A stretch of 61,500 bases of DNA from assembly GCA_023269615.1 (NCBI GenBank), contig JAHFSY010000025.1:1-61500 (forward strand). The letters are read 5' to 3'. Source of the stretch: Verrucomicrobiota bacterium (lineage in GTDB: Bacteria; Verrucomicrobiota; Verrucomicrobiia; JABWAM01). Shown here in pieces: positions 1 through 9,868 of this stretch. Made by a program: the position numbers and the translations under genes. How positions within the stretch are numbered: the stretch's first letter is position 1; the number at the start of each line of letters is the position of its first letter. The notes under the pieces are model-generated. The model had not been told where the DNA came from and made no database searches. It saw nothing but the letters and a program-made list of their open reading frames with translations.

Positions 1-1271
1 CCCATGATGGCAAGGAGCAGGTTGTTGAAGTCGTGCGCCACTCCGCCGGCGAGCTTGCCCAGCGCCTCCATTTTTTGCGACTGGCGTAGGTTCTCCTCCA
101 GTTTCTTGTTTCCCGTGACGTCGCGGAGGATGCAGCGCGCGAAGACAGCCTTGCCATCCACGAATTTCGTGGTGATGTTTCCTTCAAGCGAGATGGGACG
201 CTTGTCTTTCGTCAGGAAGACGGTTGAGACCTGGCTGATCAGCTCTCCCTGCATCGCGCGGCGAAACATTTCCTGGCAATGGGCGATGGAGTCCGGGTGG
301 ACCACATCGAAGAGCGAGAGCGAGTCGAGGTCCGCTTCGCAGTAGCCCAGGGTTTCCATCCACGCGCGGTTGGCGTAAAGCACGCGCCCGTCCGGCGATA
401 CACTCTGGATGAGGTCGTGCGCATTTTCGAAAATTTCGCGATAACGCTCCTCGCTCTCCTTCAGGGATTCCTCGGCCTTGTGGCGTTCCGAGACGTCGCG
501 GAAGCTCCAGACACGGCCCACGCTCTGCCCGGCGATGAATTGTGGCTGGGAATAGCGCTCGAAGATCTGTCCATTCTTGAAATGAAGGACGTCGAAACTC
601 TCCGCTTCGGGCTTGGAGTACAACTCCCTCACTTTTTTCAGAAAGGCCTGCGGCTCGCAAAGCTGCTCGAGCACGAAACTCAGGGCGCGATCGTCGTCGC
701 GCGACATGATGATGGATTCCGGTATGCCCCACATTTCGACAAACTTCCGATTGAAGCTCAGAATGTGCCCTTTCATGTCCACCACAAGGATGCCATCGGT
801 CGTGGACTCCAGGGTGGCGCGCAGCAGGGAAAGCGATTTCTCAAGTTCGATCTCCGCGTGCCTCTGCTCCGTGACATCCAGCGCAAGGCCACCAAGGAAT
901 TCTTTCCCGTCCTGCTCCTGAATGGGAAATTTCAAGACCATCCATTGTCGCATGCTGCCATCCGCCAGCGGGGCGCTTTCAATCGTCTTATGCGACTTGC
1001 CGGTGGACCACACCACGGCGTCGGACTCGCGGCATGCGCGCGCGGCGGCCTCGGGAAACGCTGCGAAATCCGTCTTGCCGATGAACTGCTTGTATCCGCC
1101 CTTGAAAAGGCGCAGATACTGCTCGTTCATGTACACGTATCGGCCCTCCTTGTCCTTGATGAACGACAGCATCGGGCTGTTGTCCATGAAAGCCTTGAAG
1201 TGAGTCTCGAAATCGGACACCTTGGGCTGCAGTTGCTTCCGCAGTGTGGACGGCCCCGGGGCCCGTGACAT
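1..1271 (-). CDS. multi-PAS sensor histidine kinase, N-terminal part (runs off window)
   Basis: The reading frame starts at ATG 1271 and stays open to the window edge, giving 423 residues. At least three PAS-like sensor segments can be seen at about residues 20-135, 150-270 and 285-395. Each ends in a typical PAC-like stretch, for example DVTEQRHAE and [20 protein letters not shown]. The frame then enters a HisKA dimerisation box with [16 protein letters not shown], in which His413 is the predicted phosphorylation site. The ATPase domain lies outside the window. There is no signal peptide or membrane segment, so it is probably a cytoplasmic redox or ligand sensor. It diverges from hemE with an 87-base gap. 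Whether a receiver domain follows cannot be seen. Confidence 0.9.
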   Translation of the reverse strand, partial: MSRAPGPSTLRKQLQPKVSDFETHFKAFMDNSPMLSFIKDKEGRYVYMNEQYLRLFKGGYKQFIGKTDFAAFPEAAARACRESDAVVWSTGKSHKTIESAPLADGSMRQWMVLKFPIQEQDGKEFLGGLALDVTEQRHAEIELEKSLSLLRATLESTTDGILVVDMKGHILSFNRKFVEMWGIPESIIMSRDDDRALSFVLEQLCEPQAFLKKVRELYSKPEAESFDVLHFKNGQIFERYSQPQFIAGQSVGRVWSFRDVSERHKAEESLKESEERYREIFENAHDLIQSVSPDGRVLYANRAWMETLGYCEADLDSLSLFDVVHPDSIAHCQEMFRRAMQGELISQVSTVFLTKDKRPISLEGNITTKFVDGKAVFARCILRDVTGNKKLEENLRQSQKMEALGKLAGGVAHDFNNLLLAIM

Positions 1272-1358
1272 TTTGCTGTTTTGCTTCCTCTTCGCTTTCC
1301 CTTTTTTTCTCATTTGGATGAACAGTGTCAATCTACATCTCGTACAGTAAATCGCCCT

Positions 1359-2399
1359 GTGAAACAATCCCTGTTTAATTCCCTCTTTCTCAAGGCATGC
1401 CGCGGAGAACGCGTCCCGCGCCCGCCTGTGTGGCTCATGCGCCAGGCGGGACGATATCTTCCCCAATATCGCGCCATCCGTGCCGGCGTGGATTTTCTCA
1501 CGCTCTGCAAAACCCCGGAGCTCGCCTCGCGCGTCTCCCTCCAGCCCGTGGACATCCTCGGCGTGGACGCCGCCGTGATTTTTTCCGACATCCTCGTCCT
1601 GCTCGAAGCCATGGGGTTGCACATTCATTTTGCAAAAGACCACGGCCCGCGCATCGAACATCCACTCCGCTCTGTTTCCGACATCCGACGCCTTCATCCA
1701 CCCGACATCGCGAAAGACCTCCGCTATGTCGGCGAGGCGATCCGCCTGACCTCTGACACGCTTCGTCCTCGAAACATCCCCGTGATCGGATTTGCGGGCG
1801 CGCCCTTCACGCTCGCCTGCTACGCCATCGAGGGTGAAACAAGCCGCGAGTTCAACAAGACGAAGCGTTTCATGAACGAAGACCCAAAAAACTTCGCGTT
1901 GCTGCTGGCGAAGCTGGCCGATGGCATTGCGCTCCACCTGCAAGGACAGATCGAGGCGGGCGCGTCAGCCGTCCAGATCTTCGACACCTGGGGTGGAATT
2001 CTCAGCCGCGAGGATTACCTGCTCTTCGCGTTGCCCGCGCTTCAACGCGCGATTGACGGCGTGAGGAGACTCGGCGCGCCCGTCATCCTGTATGTGAACG
2101 GCAGCACGCCCCACCTGGAAGCGATGGCGGAGACCGGCGCCGACGTGCTCTCCGTGGACTGGCGTCTCCCCCTCTCCGAAGTGCGCCGTCGCGTGGGCCG
2201 CAAAGTGGCCCTGCAAGGCAACCTCGATCCCACCGTTTTATATTCCAATCCGCGCGTCATCCGCCAGCGAACGCGCGCCATGTTCGCCGATCACCCCGGC
2301 CCGGGCCTCATCGCCAACCTCGGCCACGGAATCCTTCCCGACATCCCCGTCGCACACGCGAAAGCATTCGTGAAAGCAGTCCAGACGGTTCAAATGTAG
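1359..2399 (+). CDS. hemE: uroporphyrinogen decarboxylase HemE
   Basis: HemE decarboxylates the four acetate side chains of uroporphyrinogen III to give coproporphyrinogen III in cytoplasmic haem synthesis. The family signature [17 protein letters not shown] is near the N-terminus, followed by [28 protein letters not shown] and the C-terminal [11 protein letters not shown]. The length of 346 residues from the GTG at 1359 matches the family. An ATG at 1281 in the same frame would add 26 residues (Phe/Ser-rich) not expected in HemE, so the GTG start is preferred, although no strong ribosome site precedes it. The other haem genes are not nearby. Haem demand is consistent with the cytochromes encoded in this window. 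Confidence 0.95.
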   Translation: MKQSLFNSLFLKACRGERVPRPPVWLMRQAGRYLPQYRAIRAGVDFLTLCKTPELASRVSLQPVDILGVDAAVIFSDILVLLEAMGLHIHFAKDHGPRIEHPLRSVSDIRRLHPPDIAKDLRYVGEAIRLTSDTLRPRNIPVIGFAGAPFTLACYAIEGETSREFNKTKRFMNEDPKNFALLLAKLADGIALHLQGQIEAGASAVQIFDTWGGILSREDYLLFALPALQRAIDGVRRLGAPVILYVNGSTPHLEAMAETGADVLSVDWRLPLSEVRRRVGRKVALQGNLDPTVLYSNPRVIRQRTRAMFADHPGPGLIANLGHGILPDIPVAHAKAFVKAVQTVQM

Positions 2400-2461
2400 C
2401 TCGATTTTTGCGGATTTATAGGGCATGGTGTTTGCATGCAAACGGCCCAACCGGATCAGTC

Positions 2462-3190
2462 ATGACGCTCCAACGGTTTATTCCGCTGGCGCTTTTCGCG
2501 CTGCTGGCTTGCGACCTGGCCGCCGAAGAGACCAGGAAGGATCCAGCGTCCGACGTGCGGTTTGTCTTCGAACTTTCGGATGGTTCCAGCGTGATTGGAA
2601 CCCCCCTCTTTCAAGTTTTTCCCCTTGAATCCTCGCTGGGCAAGGTGGATGTGACGATCTCGAGAATCCAGGCGATGGAATTTCTCGATGACCACGCATC
2701 CATCACGGTCCATCTGTCGAACGGCGACAAGTTGACAGGCAGGAGCGGCCTGAAGAAATTTGAGTTCCAGGCGATTTTTGGCAAGGTGGGTTTGGAGATC
2801 GCCCAGCTCAAAAAAACCAAGAGGTACGGCAGCGTCGACCTGAAGCTCAAGCAACTCATCGATAGCGGACAGTCTCCCGACCAGATATCCCTTAATAACA
2901 TTCGCCAGATCGGCCTCGCATGCAAACAATACGCCGTGGATAACAACGACAAATTCCCGGACGAGCCCAGCCAGTTAATCCCTGGAAACTATCTGTCCAG
3001 CGACTCGCCGGTATGGCATTCCCCCTATGATCCAGCGGACGACAAGAAGCCCAGCTATCGGATCATTCCCCACCTCACCGAAGCGGGTGATTCTGAAACC
3101 ATTTTGATTGAAGAAACGGTTGTTCATGATGGGAAAAGGGCCGTTTTTTTCATTGGTGGATCCGCGAATATGATGCCCGCAAAAGAGTGA
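2462..3190 (+). CDS. secreted protein with pseudopilin-like C-terminal half
   Basis: The protein has 242 residues from ATG 2462, which directly begins a signal peptide (MTLQRFIPLALFALLACDLAAEE). Residues 30-130 form a beta-rich region with two similar segments (FELSDGSSVIGTPL and VHLSNGDKLTGRSG), suggesting a duplicated small domain. The C-terminal half contains NNIRQIGLACKQYAVDNNDKFP, very like the region after the N-terminal helix of H-X9-DG pseudopilins in this phylum, and it ends near a GGSANMMP stretch that replaces the usual YLDGH. It lacks the prepilin N-methylation helix, so it is a pseudopilin-like fold fused behind a normal signal peptide. The function is unknown. Confidence 0.75.
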   Translation: MTLQRFIPLALFALLACDLAAEETRKDPASDVRFVFELSDGSSVIGTPLFQVFPLESSLGKVDVTISRIQAMEFLDDHASITVHLSNGDKLTGRSGLKKFEFQAIFGKVGLEIAQLKKTKRYGSVDLKLKQLIDSGQSPDQISLNNIRQIGLACKQYAVDNNDKFPDEPSQLIPGNYLSSDSPVWHSPYDPADDKKPSYRIIPHLTEAGDSETILIEETVVHDGKRAVFFIGGSANMMPAKE

Positions 3191-3281
3191 AAAAAGGGCA
3201 AGGTGTTCCCATCCGCGTTCTTCATCTTCATAAGGGCAATGAGTTCGTTCTGAACGTGCGTGACGAAAGAAATGGATTCTC

Positions 3282-4085
3282 ATGATTCGAGGCCTGATTA
3301 TTTCTCTTTGTTTGACGGGAACCATCCAGCTGGTTGGGGATGAACCACCCAACCTGGTGTGCAAAACACTTTCCTCCTTCGATCCTTCCGATTGGAAATC
3401 CGTGGAGGCTGCATTCAAGGACGCAACGCCTGTTGCCATGTGGCAGGCATGGCACAATACGCCGGATCCAACATTCAAACCCGCCACCATCCGCACGGGC
3501 CGACGCGGAAACTCGCTCTGGATTTATGCCCAGGTGGAGGATGTTTCGATCAATGACCGCGCCACCCGTCTGAACGAAATGCGCGATATCCCGCCCGATC
3601 TGAAACCAGGCCAGTCGTTTGATTTTCTCTCGACCACGTGCGGCGATGTGTTTGAAATCTTCCTCCGCAGATCCTCGCAGAAGGACTACTTCGAACTTCA
3701 TGTCACGCCCCAGAACCAGGCGCTTCAGCTCCATTGGGCCGGCGCCCAGGATTACATTGACTCCGATGTCGAGGATGTGAGGGAATCGAAACGGCAGATC
3801 GCAAAACGGGTGATCCCCCCGCCCAAGGCTTTTACCAGCCACACCCGGGTGGATGAGAAAAATCAAACATGGCATGTGCTCGCCGAAGTACCCGCGGGTC
3901 TGCTGGACGAATCCGTCGGAATCACCAACGGCGAAGTCTGGCGTTTTTCCTTCTCCCGATATGATTTCACCAAGGGGAATGACGTCCCCATCGTTTCCTC
4001 CACCTCTCTTCACAAGTCATGCAATTTCCATTGCCAGGAGGAATGGGGACAGCTCCATTTCAGCAAAACTGACAAGCCAAAGTAA
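3282..4085 (+). CDS. secreted protein with carbohydrate-binding family 9-like domain
   Basis: The protein has 267 residues with a short hydrophobic N-terminus (MIRGLIISLCLTGTIQLVGD) that is probably a signal peptide. The body reads like the CBM9-like fold found in secreted proteins of PVC bacteria: W followed by a LWIYAQVEDV strand, a GDVFEIFLR strand, FELHVTPQNQ, then WHVLAEVPAGLL and WRFSFSRYDF. It ends with the family-like CNFHCQEEWGQLHF. No catalytic domain is attached, so it may bind glycans or have another envelope role. It follows the previous secreted protein on the same strand after 91 bases. Confidence 0.7.
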   Translation: MIRGLIISLCLTGTIQLVGDEPPNLVCKTLSSFDPSDWKSVEAAFKDATPVAMWQAWHNTPDPTFKPATIRTGRRGNSLWIYAQVEDVSINDRATRLNEMRDIPPDLKPGQSFDFLSTTCGDVFEIFLRRSSQKDYFELHVTPQNQALQLHWAGAQDYIDSDVEDVRESKRQIAKRVIPPPKAFTSHTRVDEKNQTWHVLAEVPAGLLDESVGITNGEVWRFSFSRYDFTKGNDVPIVSSTSLHKSCNFHCQEEWGQLHFSKTDKPK

Positions 4086-4120
4086 CTCCGGGATGGATCA
4101 AGCTTCGACGACAACTGCAC

Positions 4121-5041
4121 TCAAACGGCCGGCCTGATGCCGGCGGCATCCAAACGGCGTTTTGCCTCGGCGTAAACTTCCGCTGGCAGCGGTCCCTTCA
4201 TGGCGGCCTGAATGTTCTCCCGCATGTGCTCAGGTTGAAGTGTCCCGACGATCGTGGTGTGGACGTCCGGATGGCTCAGCGTGAAGCGCAGGAGAAAGGC
4301 GGTGCGGCTTTCGCCATCGGCCCGCAGGTCGTCGAGCCTGGCTTCGGCAAACTTTTTCCATCCGTCGGCCGCCCCCAAACCATGGCCCGGTTCGCCTCGC
4401 GCCACGCCTCCACGAATGATGGTCCCGATCCCCGCCTTCGCGGCCTTGGATATCCATTCCTCATGGTCCCTCTGCAGGGCGGAGTAAGGAATCTGGAACA
4501 CATCGAAGACACCCCAGCGGATATATTCGGGAAGATGGGGAAGCGTCGTGGAAATTCCGATCCACCGGACCTTCCCCTCCTTGCGCATGTCCTGCAACGC
4601 CTTGACGAGATCTTCCCGCTTGCATTCCTCCACCGACGGGTTGTGAAGCTGCATCACATCCAGATAGTCGGTCTTCATCCGCTGCAGGCTTTCGTGAAGG
4701 CCGCGAAAAACATTGTCCCGTGTCCATGTGTGAGGGGTGTCGTCGGTATGCTCGTCCTTGTGCACAACGGTGCATCCGCACTTGGTCGCGAGGAAAAAAT
4801 CCGGGCGCCGCTTTGAGAGATATTTTCCGATGAATTCCTCGCTGCGTCCGTAGTCGTTGGACGTGTCAATGAAGTTGATCCCATCGTCCAGTGTCTCATT
4901 GAGAATTTTTTCTGCCTGACCTTCGGTAACTGGGCGTCCACCCCAGATGCGGGGGCCACGGATCTCCATGGCCCCATGGCCGAGACGCGAGACGCGGAGC
5001 CCCGTGCGGCCCAGCACCGCGGTTGGAAGTGAATTCTTCAT
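4121..5041 (-). CDS. aldo/keto reductase
   Basis: An NADPH-dependent oxidoreductase of 306 residues. The start at ATG 5041 (MKNSLPTAVLGRTGLRVSRL) is chosen because it gives the standard family N-terminus; an upstream in-frame ATG at 5140 adds 33 unlike residues. The catalytic tetrad can be read: Asp and Tyr in NFIDTSNDYGRSEEF, Lys in FLATKCG and His in VMQLHNP. The C-terminal SHPDVHTTIVGTLQPEHMREN matches the cofactor-binding end of the family. The substrate cannot be told from sequence. It is cytoplasmic, stands alone, and converges on the CBM9-like gene. Confidence 0.9.
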   Translation of the reverse strand: MKNSLPTAVLGRTGLRVSRLGHGAMEIRGPRIWGGRPVTEGQAEKILNETLDDGINFIDTSNDYGRSEEFIGKYLSKRRPDFFLATKCGCTVVHKDEHTDDTPHTWTRDNVFRGLHESLQRMKTDYLDVMQLHNPSVEECKREDLVKALQDMRKEGKVRWIGISTTLPHLPEYIRWGVFDVFQIPYSALQRDHEEWISKAAKAGIGTIIRGGVARGEPGHGLGAADGWKKFAEARLDDLRADGESRTAFLLRFTLSHPDVHTTIVGTLQPEHMRENIQAAMKGPLPAEVYAEAKRRLDAAGIRPAV

Positions 5042-5227
5042 CGCAGGCCCGATTAGTCCGTGTTTCGGGATTGGTTGCGAGTCAAAACTGGTGACCAACC
5101 GCCAACCACCGCCACAACTTACCCCCGCCGTTACCAGCATCAGTCAAATGGAGGAAGCTTGAGTCATCGATACGATAATAATTGGACGCCTTTATACGAT
5201 GCCCTATTGCCATTGTATCGAGTGAAT

Positions 5228-5599
5228 TTACATGCCTGGGAAGCCAGATGCTTTTCCATCCATCGAAACCCGAATCCACATATCGCTTGGAAGGTGGTCA
5301 CTGTTGGGATTGACCCACTGAGCCAACCAAACGGGTTCTGATTTCTCGGGATGTTCAATCCTGATCTCCGCCAGATAGTAGGCGGATACGTCAATTCCCT
5401 TGTCACGAATATATGTTTCGGCAGCCTGCAATGCCTCCTGAAGCGAAATCTGCGGGAAGCCCTTCTTGGCTTTCTGGATTGGCGGCGCCTTCTTGCCGGC
5501 TCCTGGGTTCGTCGCGGTGGTTGCAGGCTGCTGCGCAAATGACGACAAACATGTAGCGCCTACGAATATCAAAATGATCAGCAGAGGTTTATTGTGCAT
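5228..5599 (-). CDS. small secreted protein, PepSY-like
   Basis: The protein has 123 residues from ATG 5599, which starts a clean signal peptide (MHNKPLLIILIFVGATCLSSFAQQ). After a Pro/Ala/Lys-rich linker comes one compact domain with a helix (SLQEALQAAETYIRDKG) and then strands ending in VWLAQWVN and DMWIRVSMDGKASGFPG. That helix-then-sheet order and the terminal V-x-M-D-G-K resemble PepSY-type domains, but the match is only by eye. The longer frame reaching 5890 overlaps the upstream repeat protein and is not supported. Confidence 0.65.
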   Translation of the reverse strand: MHNKPLLIILIFVGATCLSSFAQQPATTATNPGAGKKAPPIQKAKKGFPQISLQEALQAAETYIRDKGIDVSAYYLAEIRIEHPEKSEPVWLAQWVNPNSDHLPSDMWIRVSMDGKASGFPGM

Positions 5600-5697
5600 G
5601 ACGGTTGGAGTTGATGCCGGTGATGGTTCTTGAGAATTCACTGAGCTACGCAGGGCAGGGTGAGTTTGCGGATCCACATAGATGAGGGCTTTGGATT

Positions 5698-7602
5698 TTA
5701 GTTTTTCCGTTGAGAGGAAGACTTCGGTTGATTGCGGGGACGCGAACCGAGGAGCCAGGGAGTGAAACCCAGGTCTGCGAGTTGTTTGATTTGTTCGGGC
5801 AAAAGTGTCTTGAGTCGCTTTCGCTCCAGCAGGCTGCAGCGCCAGTTTTGCAAGACAGCTGGAGCATTGCTTGATGCCGTGACACGACAATGTCCGTGCT
5901 CTTTCTTAAAAGCACCCAGCTCCTTGATCCGCTGCTCCCAGCGTGATGCGCGCGGATTCCAAACGAAACCCGCATGGTTGAGGCTTTGAATCTGACTATC
6001 GGGCAGACGCCCGGCCGCGCGCAGTTGACGCGCGCGGATTGCCCAAAGAGCCAGGGGGCGGAACTCCCCCGTGCGACTGGGCACGCGGCAGTGCCCATGG
6101 CGGCGCTTGAATTCGATGAATCGCTTGAGCATGGGCTCGAAGTTGGGAAGCCCGCGCTTCGACAAAGCCCTTTGAGGACGTTTCCAAACATCCAGTTTCT
6201 CCAGGAGACATTTCCGCGCCGGAGACAGTCGCTCGAATAATCTCCTGTTACGCCCAACCCACGAGTACAGTCGTTGGTGTTCCCTTGAAGTACGGGGCAC
6301 GAAGCAATGGCCGTGTTCCTGGTGAAATGCGGCCATTTGGCGGTACATCGAATTCCACGAAATGGAAGGGTTGAAATCGAAACCCAGATCGGAAAGCTGC
6401 CCGACCTGCGCCGGCGTAAGACGTCCTTTGCGGCGACGTTCGCGAAGATGCTGGCACCAACTTTCCAGTTTGGCTCCGGATTTCCCGGAGCATCCCACCC
6501 GACAGTGACCATGCCGCTGTTTGAAGGCGGCCAGTTCACTGAGTCTCTCATCCCAATTTGACGCGGCCGGATGCCAGGTGAAGCCGACGCCATCCAGGCG
6601 ATGAATCCTTTCCCGGGACAAACGTCCCAGCCTATAAATTTTTCGGATCCGATCCACCCAGCGGGCCAGGCTTTTGCAATGATACGAGTGAGAGGGAACG
6701 GAACAGTGTCCATGAAGTTTTTTGAATTCCAGCAAACGGTTGAACATCGCGTCAAAGCGCTGATCGAACGCATTCCTGCCAAAGCCCAGCTTTTCGAGGA
6801 GGAGCCGTTGGGACCGGGGGAGGCGCTCGAACCCCTGTCTGTTCCTCTTCACCCATCCGCCCAGCTGGCGATGCTCTCGGGATGGGGTGGGCACACTACA
6901 GTGGCCATGCGCCCTGTGGAACTCGATCAGCTTCTGGTACATGTAATTCCAAAACGACTTCGATGGGGACCAGTCGAACCCCACCCGGTTCAGACGCTCT
7001 ACGCGATCCTCGGGAAGACGGCCCTTTTTATGAGTGTACCTCTGAAGCACGACCCAGTGGGACAATTCCTGGTCGCCGGGCCCGTTGTACGGCACACGAC
7101 AGTGCCCGTTCGCCCTTTTGAATTCAAGGAGCGCCTTGAAGTGCTTCTCCCAGAGCTCACGGATCGGGTCCCATGAAAAGCCGAGCCCGTCGAGGCGTCT
7201 TTTTTGATCCGGCGGGATCTGGCTATACGTCCTCGGACGGCGCTGGTGAAAACGTTTCCTCTGCTTATGCACCCAGGTTGAAAGCTGGACATGACCGGGA
7301 GCGTAATGGGGCACATCGCAGTGTCCATACCTGCGCCGATAACGAACGAGTTCGAAATACATCTCCAGCCAGTGGTTCTGACGGACTCCAAAATCAAATC
7401 CAAGACCGCACAAGGTCTCCAATTGATCGTCGGATAAGCGCCCGGGCATGTTGCGTTGGATGACGGCCCAGCGGGCGAGGTCGGGGTTTTCCCTCCAGTT
7501 TCGCGGCACGTCGCAATGCCCCCGCTTCTTCTGGAAGGCTTTCAATTCCAGGAATCGCAGCCGCCAGTCCCGGCATGTCGCGCTCAATTTCGTCCTCTTC
7601 AT
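5698..7602 (-). CDS. protein of nine helicase-associated (HA) repeats, no helicase
   Basis: The protein has 634 residues made almost wholly of nine tandem copies of a 65-70 residue module. Each has a W followed by a helix ending in GHC-x-V (all nine copies), a central L-x-x-W helix, and L-x-x-L-G/D-F-x-W-x-P at the end. This is the pattern of the helicase-associated domain (PF03457 type), normally repeated behind DEAD/H helicases and thought to bind nucleic acid. No Walker motif or other domain is present. Copies 4-5-6 resemble copies 7-8-9 pairwise, so a three-module block was duplicated. The composition is strongly basic. The start is ATG 7602; a GTG at 7620 is possible. Confidence 0.85.
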   Translation of the reverse strand: MKRTKLSATCRDWRLRFLELKAFQKKRGHCDVPRNWRENPDLARWAVIQRNMPGRLSDDQLETLCGLGFDFGVRQNHWLEMYFELVRYRRRYGHCDVPHYAPGHVQLSTWVHKQRKRFHQRRPRTYSQIPPDQKRRLDGLGFSWDPIRELWEKHFKALLEFKRANGHCRVPYNGPGDQELSHWVVLQRYTHKKGRLPEDRVERLNRVGFDWSPSKSFWNYMYQKLIEFHRAHGHCSVPTPSREHRQLGGWVKRNRQGFERLPRSQRLLLEKLGFGRNAFDQRFDAMFNRLLEFKKLHGHCSVPSHSYHCKSLARWVDRIRKIYRLGRLSRERIHRLDGVGFTWHPAASNWDERLSELAAFKQRHGHCRVGCSGKSGAKLESWCQHLRERRRKGRLTPAQVGQLSDLGFDFNPSISWNSMYRQMAAFHQEHGHCFVPRTSREHQRLYSWVGRNRRLFERLSPARKCLLEKLDVWKRPQRALSKRGLPNFEPMLKRFIEFKRRHGHCRVPSRTGEFRPLALWAIRARQLRAAGRLPDSQIQSLNHAGFVWNPRASRWEQRIKELGAFKKEHGHCRVTASSNAPAVLQNWRCSLLERKRLKTLLPEQIKQLADLGFTPWLLGSRPRNQPKSSSQRKN

Positions 7603-7712
7603 GGGGCTCAAGCAAACCACAAATCGGCATATTTTTCAAAACTTCATCGTGCGTAGGACGTCCAATGGACACATTCACATTTCCCCAAGCCTCCGCAGGA
7701 TGGCGTCTTTCC

Positions 7713-8711
7713 TTATATGTGCGCGGTAAACCACGCCTTTGCCAGATGCAGGAAGAGCGGGGTGTAACCATGAGCCTGGCCGGCGATTTCAGTGTAACTG
7801 CGCGTTCGAGGAAGCTTTTCGAACAGGCTGATGATTGAAAAGATGGGCGTGTTTCCGTCCAGTTCTGCGCCAGTCAGCAATGTGGGCATCGTCAGGCGGT
7901 GGGCATGGCTCAACGTATCGATGAAACCAAGCGCGCGCCAGGCATCCGGGAGGCGTTTCGGGCACTCCTCCTGGACTTTCGCGAGGGCGAAGTGGGCATA
8001 GCTCTGGGCATTCCCCTTCGCGTAGACCGGTGGAATTTTCGTCCGGATGGTGGGATCGTGGGTATAGCCCTTCTCCTCCGCTTTCGCGTGGATGAGCGGA
8101 AAGTTCGTGAGGGCCGTGACGTCAGCGGCCACGGCTTTGATGCCGTGATCCTTCAGCAGGCTGGCGGCAAGCAATGCGGTTCCCCCTCCCTGGCTGGAAC
8201 CGAAAACTCCAACACGCCTGGCTTGCACGCACGGCAACGATGTCGCCCAGCGGAATGCGATCAGTACATGCCTCAGAAAATCACGATAACCGTGCTCGCC
8301 GAACGTCTCGGCGGAAGCCGGCAACACCGGCCAGAATCCCTGTGGACACTTCGACTGGTCGAGGCCGTCCGGCGTGTTATAGCCCAACGGATTGACATGC
8401 AGAACATTGTATCCCGCGACCACCAACTCCGGATGCGCGCTCATCTCCGCGCCGTAGCCCGGCAGGTGCAGAAGCAAAGGCGCCGGCCCCCCGCTTAAAG
8501 CCGGTTGCCAGAAGCCATAAAAGGACTCTCCGCCACCGGTCGTAAAATGGACAAAACGATTTCCCTCATGATGGCGCGGCTCCGGCGAGAACACCCACGG
8601 GGCGGCGTCGGCGGCAACCTTCGCGGAAAACGGTGTCTTCTCGGATTCATGGACCAGATCAAGACACCACCGATCGATTTCTTCCGATGAAGGGTAGTAT
8701 GGGTGACGCAT
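7713..8711 (-). CDS. alpha/beta hydrolase, acetyl xylan esterase-like
   Basis: A serine esterase of 332 residues from ATG 8711. The nucleophile elbow is GVFGSSQGGGTAL, the acid is likely in TGAELDGNTP and the base is His in GQAHGYTP, giving a full Ser-Asp-His triad. The block LLLHLPGYGAEMSAHPELV is the oxyanion-hole region. The overall plan, with a long N-terminal lead-in before the first strand, resembles the acetyl xylan esterase/cephalosporin deacetylase group. It has no signal peptide, so it would act on imported short esters. It lies 36 bases downstream of the glycosyltransferase on the same strand and may be cotranscribed. Confidence 0.8.
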   Translation of the reverse strand: MRHPYYPSSEEIDRWCLDLVHESEKTPFSAKVAADAAPWVFSPEPRHHEGNRFVHFTTGGGESFYGFWQPALSGGPAPLLLHLPGYGAEMSAHPELVVAGYNVLHVNPLGYNTPDGLDQSKCPQGFWPVLPASAETFGEHGYRDFLRHVLIAFRWATSLPCVQARRVGVFGSSQGGGTALLAASLLKDHGIKAVAADVTALTNFPLIHAKAEEKGYTHDPTIRTKIPPVYAKGNAQSYAHFALAKVQEECPKRLPDAWRALGFIDTLSHAHRLTMPTLLTGAELDGNTPIFSIISLFEKLPRTRSYTEIAGQAHGYTPLFLHLAKAWFTAHI

Positions 8712-8747
8712 AATGAATATCCGCTAACGTGGACCGTAATGACCGTT

Positions 8748-9863
8748 TTAGCTACGGAAGCAGAAACGGCCGCCGCGATCAAGAGCGACCATTGTCACCG
8801 CCACCACCTGCTCCACTCCGACTGCTGCCAGTCCCTGCGCCCCGCCCAAGATGCAGTGTCCATCGCCGAGCGGCTTCCACCGAGTCGGATCTTTTCCGAA
8901 GATTGCCACCACGCGACAGCCGGATGCGGCGGCCAGGTGCATCGGGCCGCTGTCGTTGCCGATGAAAAGTTCCGCTTGCTTCGCCAGGGCCATGAGTTCG
9001 CCCAGCGATGGGTTTGGAACAAACAGACCGCGACCCGACGGCAACGATGAGGCAAGCGTCGCGACCCACGGTTCCTCGCCCGGGCCGCAGGTGAGGACGA
9101 GCGCGTGGGACGTTTTCTCGCCGAGTTTCCGGATCAATTCTTCAAAGCGTTCCACCGGCCAACGCTTGCTGCCAAGACGTCCGCCCGGATGGATCAGCAG
9201 GAATTTGCCGGGAATGGAATCCAGGAGCAGGTCCACGTTCTCCGCCTCGTCCTCTGATGGAACGACTTTTGGTAACTCCTCCCGCACTTCGAATCCCATG
9301 AGCCGCATCGGTTCGAAATAAAAATCGGCCATGTGACGGTCATCCTGCGAGCGCTCGGGCGCGACCACTGTGTGTGTGCACAGGAGCGAGAGCAGGCGCG
9401 GGCGTCCATATTCCTCGATGCCGATCCGCACCGGCGCGCCGCTCAGGCGCGTCCAGATGATGCTCGACCGGTCCCAGGTGAGATTGATCACGAGATCGAA
9501 CGCGCGGGAGCGCAGCACGCGGGCCACCCTTGTGAATTCTCCGACGGCCTGCACCCCGTGCATTTTGGATGACGAGAAGGGAATCACCTCGTCTACCACG
9601 GAGTGATGCTCGATCAGATCTCTCCATTCCTCGCGCAGGAGCCACGCGATGTGTGCGTCGGGACGTGCCTTTCGGATCGCCTGGGCCACGGGCAGGCACA
9701 GCAGGATGTCGCCAAGAAAAAACGGGCGAATGATCAGGATTCGCCGGGGCAATTGATCTGGCCCGGGAAGCGATACCTTCCCAAACACGACGTCATGCAT
9801 CGAGCGCGCGGAGCGGACGATGGCGCGACCGATGGCGCGGCGTTGTTCTCGGAGCAGGGACAT
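8748..9863 (-). CDS. glycosyltransferase family 9 (heptosyltransferase-like)
   Basis: The family transfers ADP-heptose or related sugars to lipopolysaccharide core at the inner face of the cytoplasmic membrane. The 371-residue product shows the N-terminal RILIIRPFFLGDILLCLP block, the mid-domain LLIHPGGRLGSKRWP, and the C-terminal nucleotide-sugar signature FIGNDSGPMHLAAASGCRVVAIFG. The start at ATG 9863 (MSLLREQRRAIG) is preferred: the in-frame extension to 9935 is encoded by a dispersed-repeat-like sequence shared with other intergenic gaps. It diverges from mqnP. The exact acceptor is unknown. Confidence 0.9.
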   Translation of the reverse strand: MSLLREQRRAIGRAIVRSARSMHDVVFGKVSLPGPDQLPRRILIIRPFFLGDILLCLPVAQAIRKARPDAHIAWLLREEWRDLIEHHSVVDEVIPFSSSKMHGVQAVGEFTRVARVLRSRAFDLVINLTWDRSSIIWTRLSGAPVRIGIEEYGRPRLLSLLCTHTVVAPERSQDDRHMADFYFEPMRLMGFEVREELPKVVPSEDEAENVDLLLDSIPGKFLLIHPGGRLGSKRWPVERFEELIRKLGEKTSHALVLTCGPGEEPWVATLASSLPSGRGLFVPNPSLGELMALAKQAELFIGNDSGPMHLAAASGCRVVAIFGKDPTRWKPLGDGHCILGGAQGLAAVGVEQVVAVTMVALDRGGRFCFRS

Positions 9864-9868
9864 GTTCG

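Noticed and set aside
279..1268. 329-residue open frame on the plus strand
   Set aside because: It lies opposite the PAS-domain kinase, which has recognisable motifs over the same bases; the frame is a shadow of GC-rich coding sequence.
7394..7771. minus-strand frame just upstream of the HA-repeat gene
   Set aside because: It overlaps the first HA repeats in another frame and the esterase 3' end; composition and lack of a ribosome site argue against a gene.
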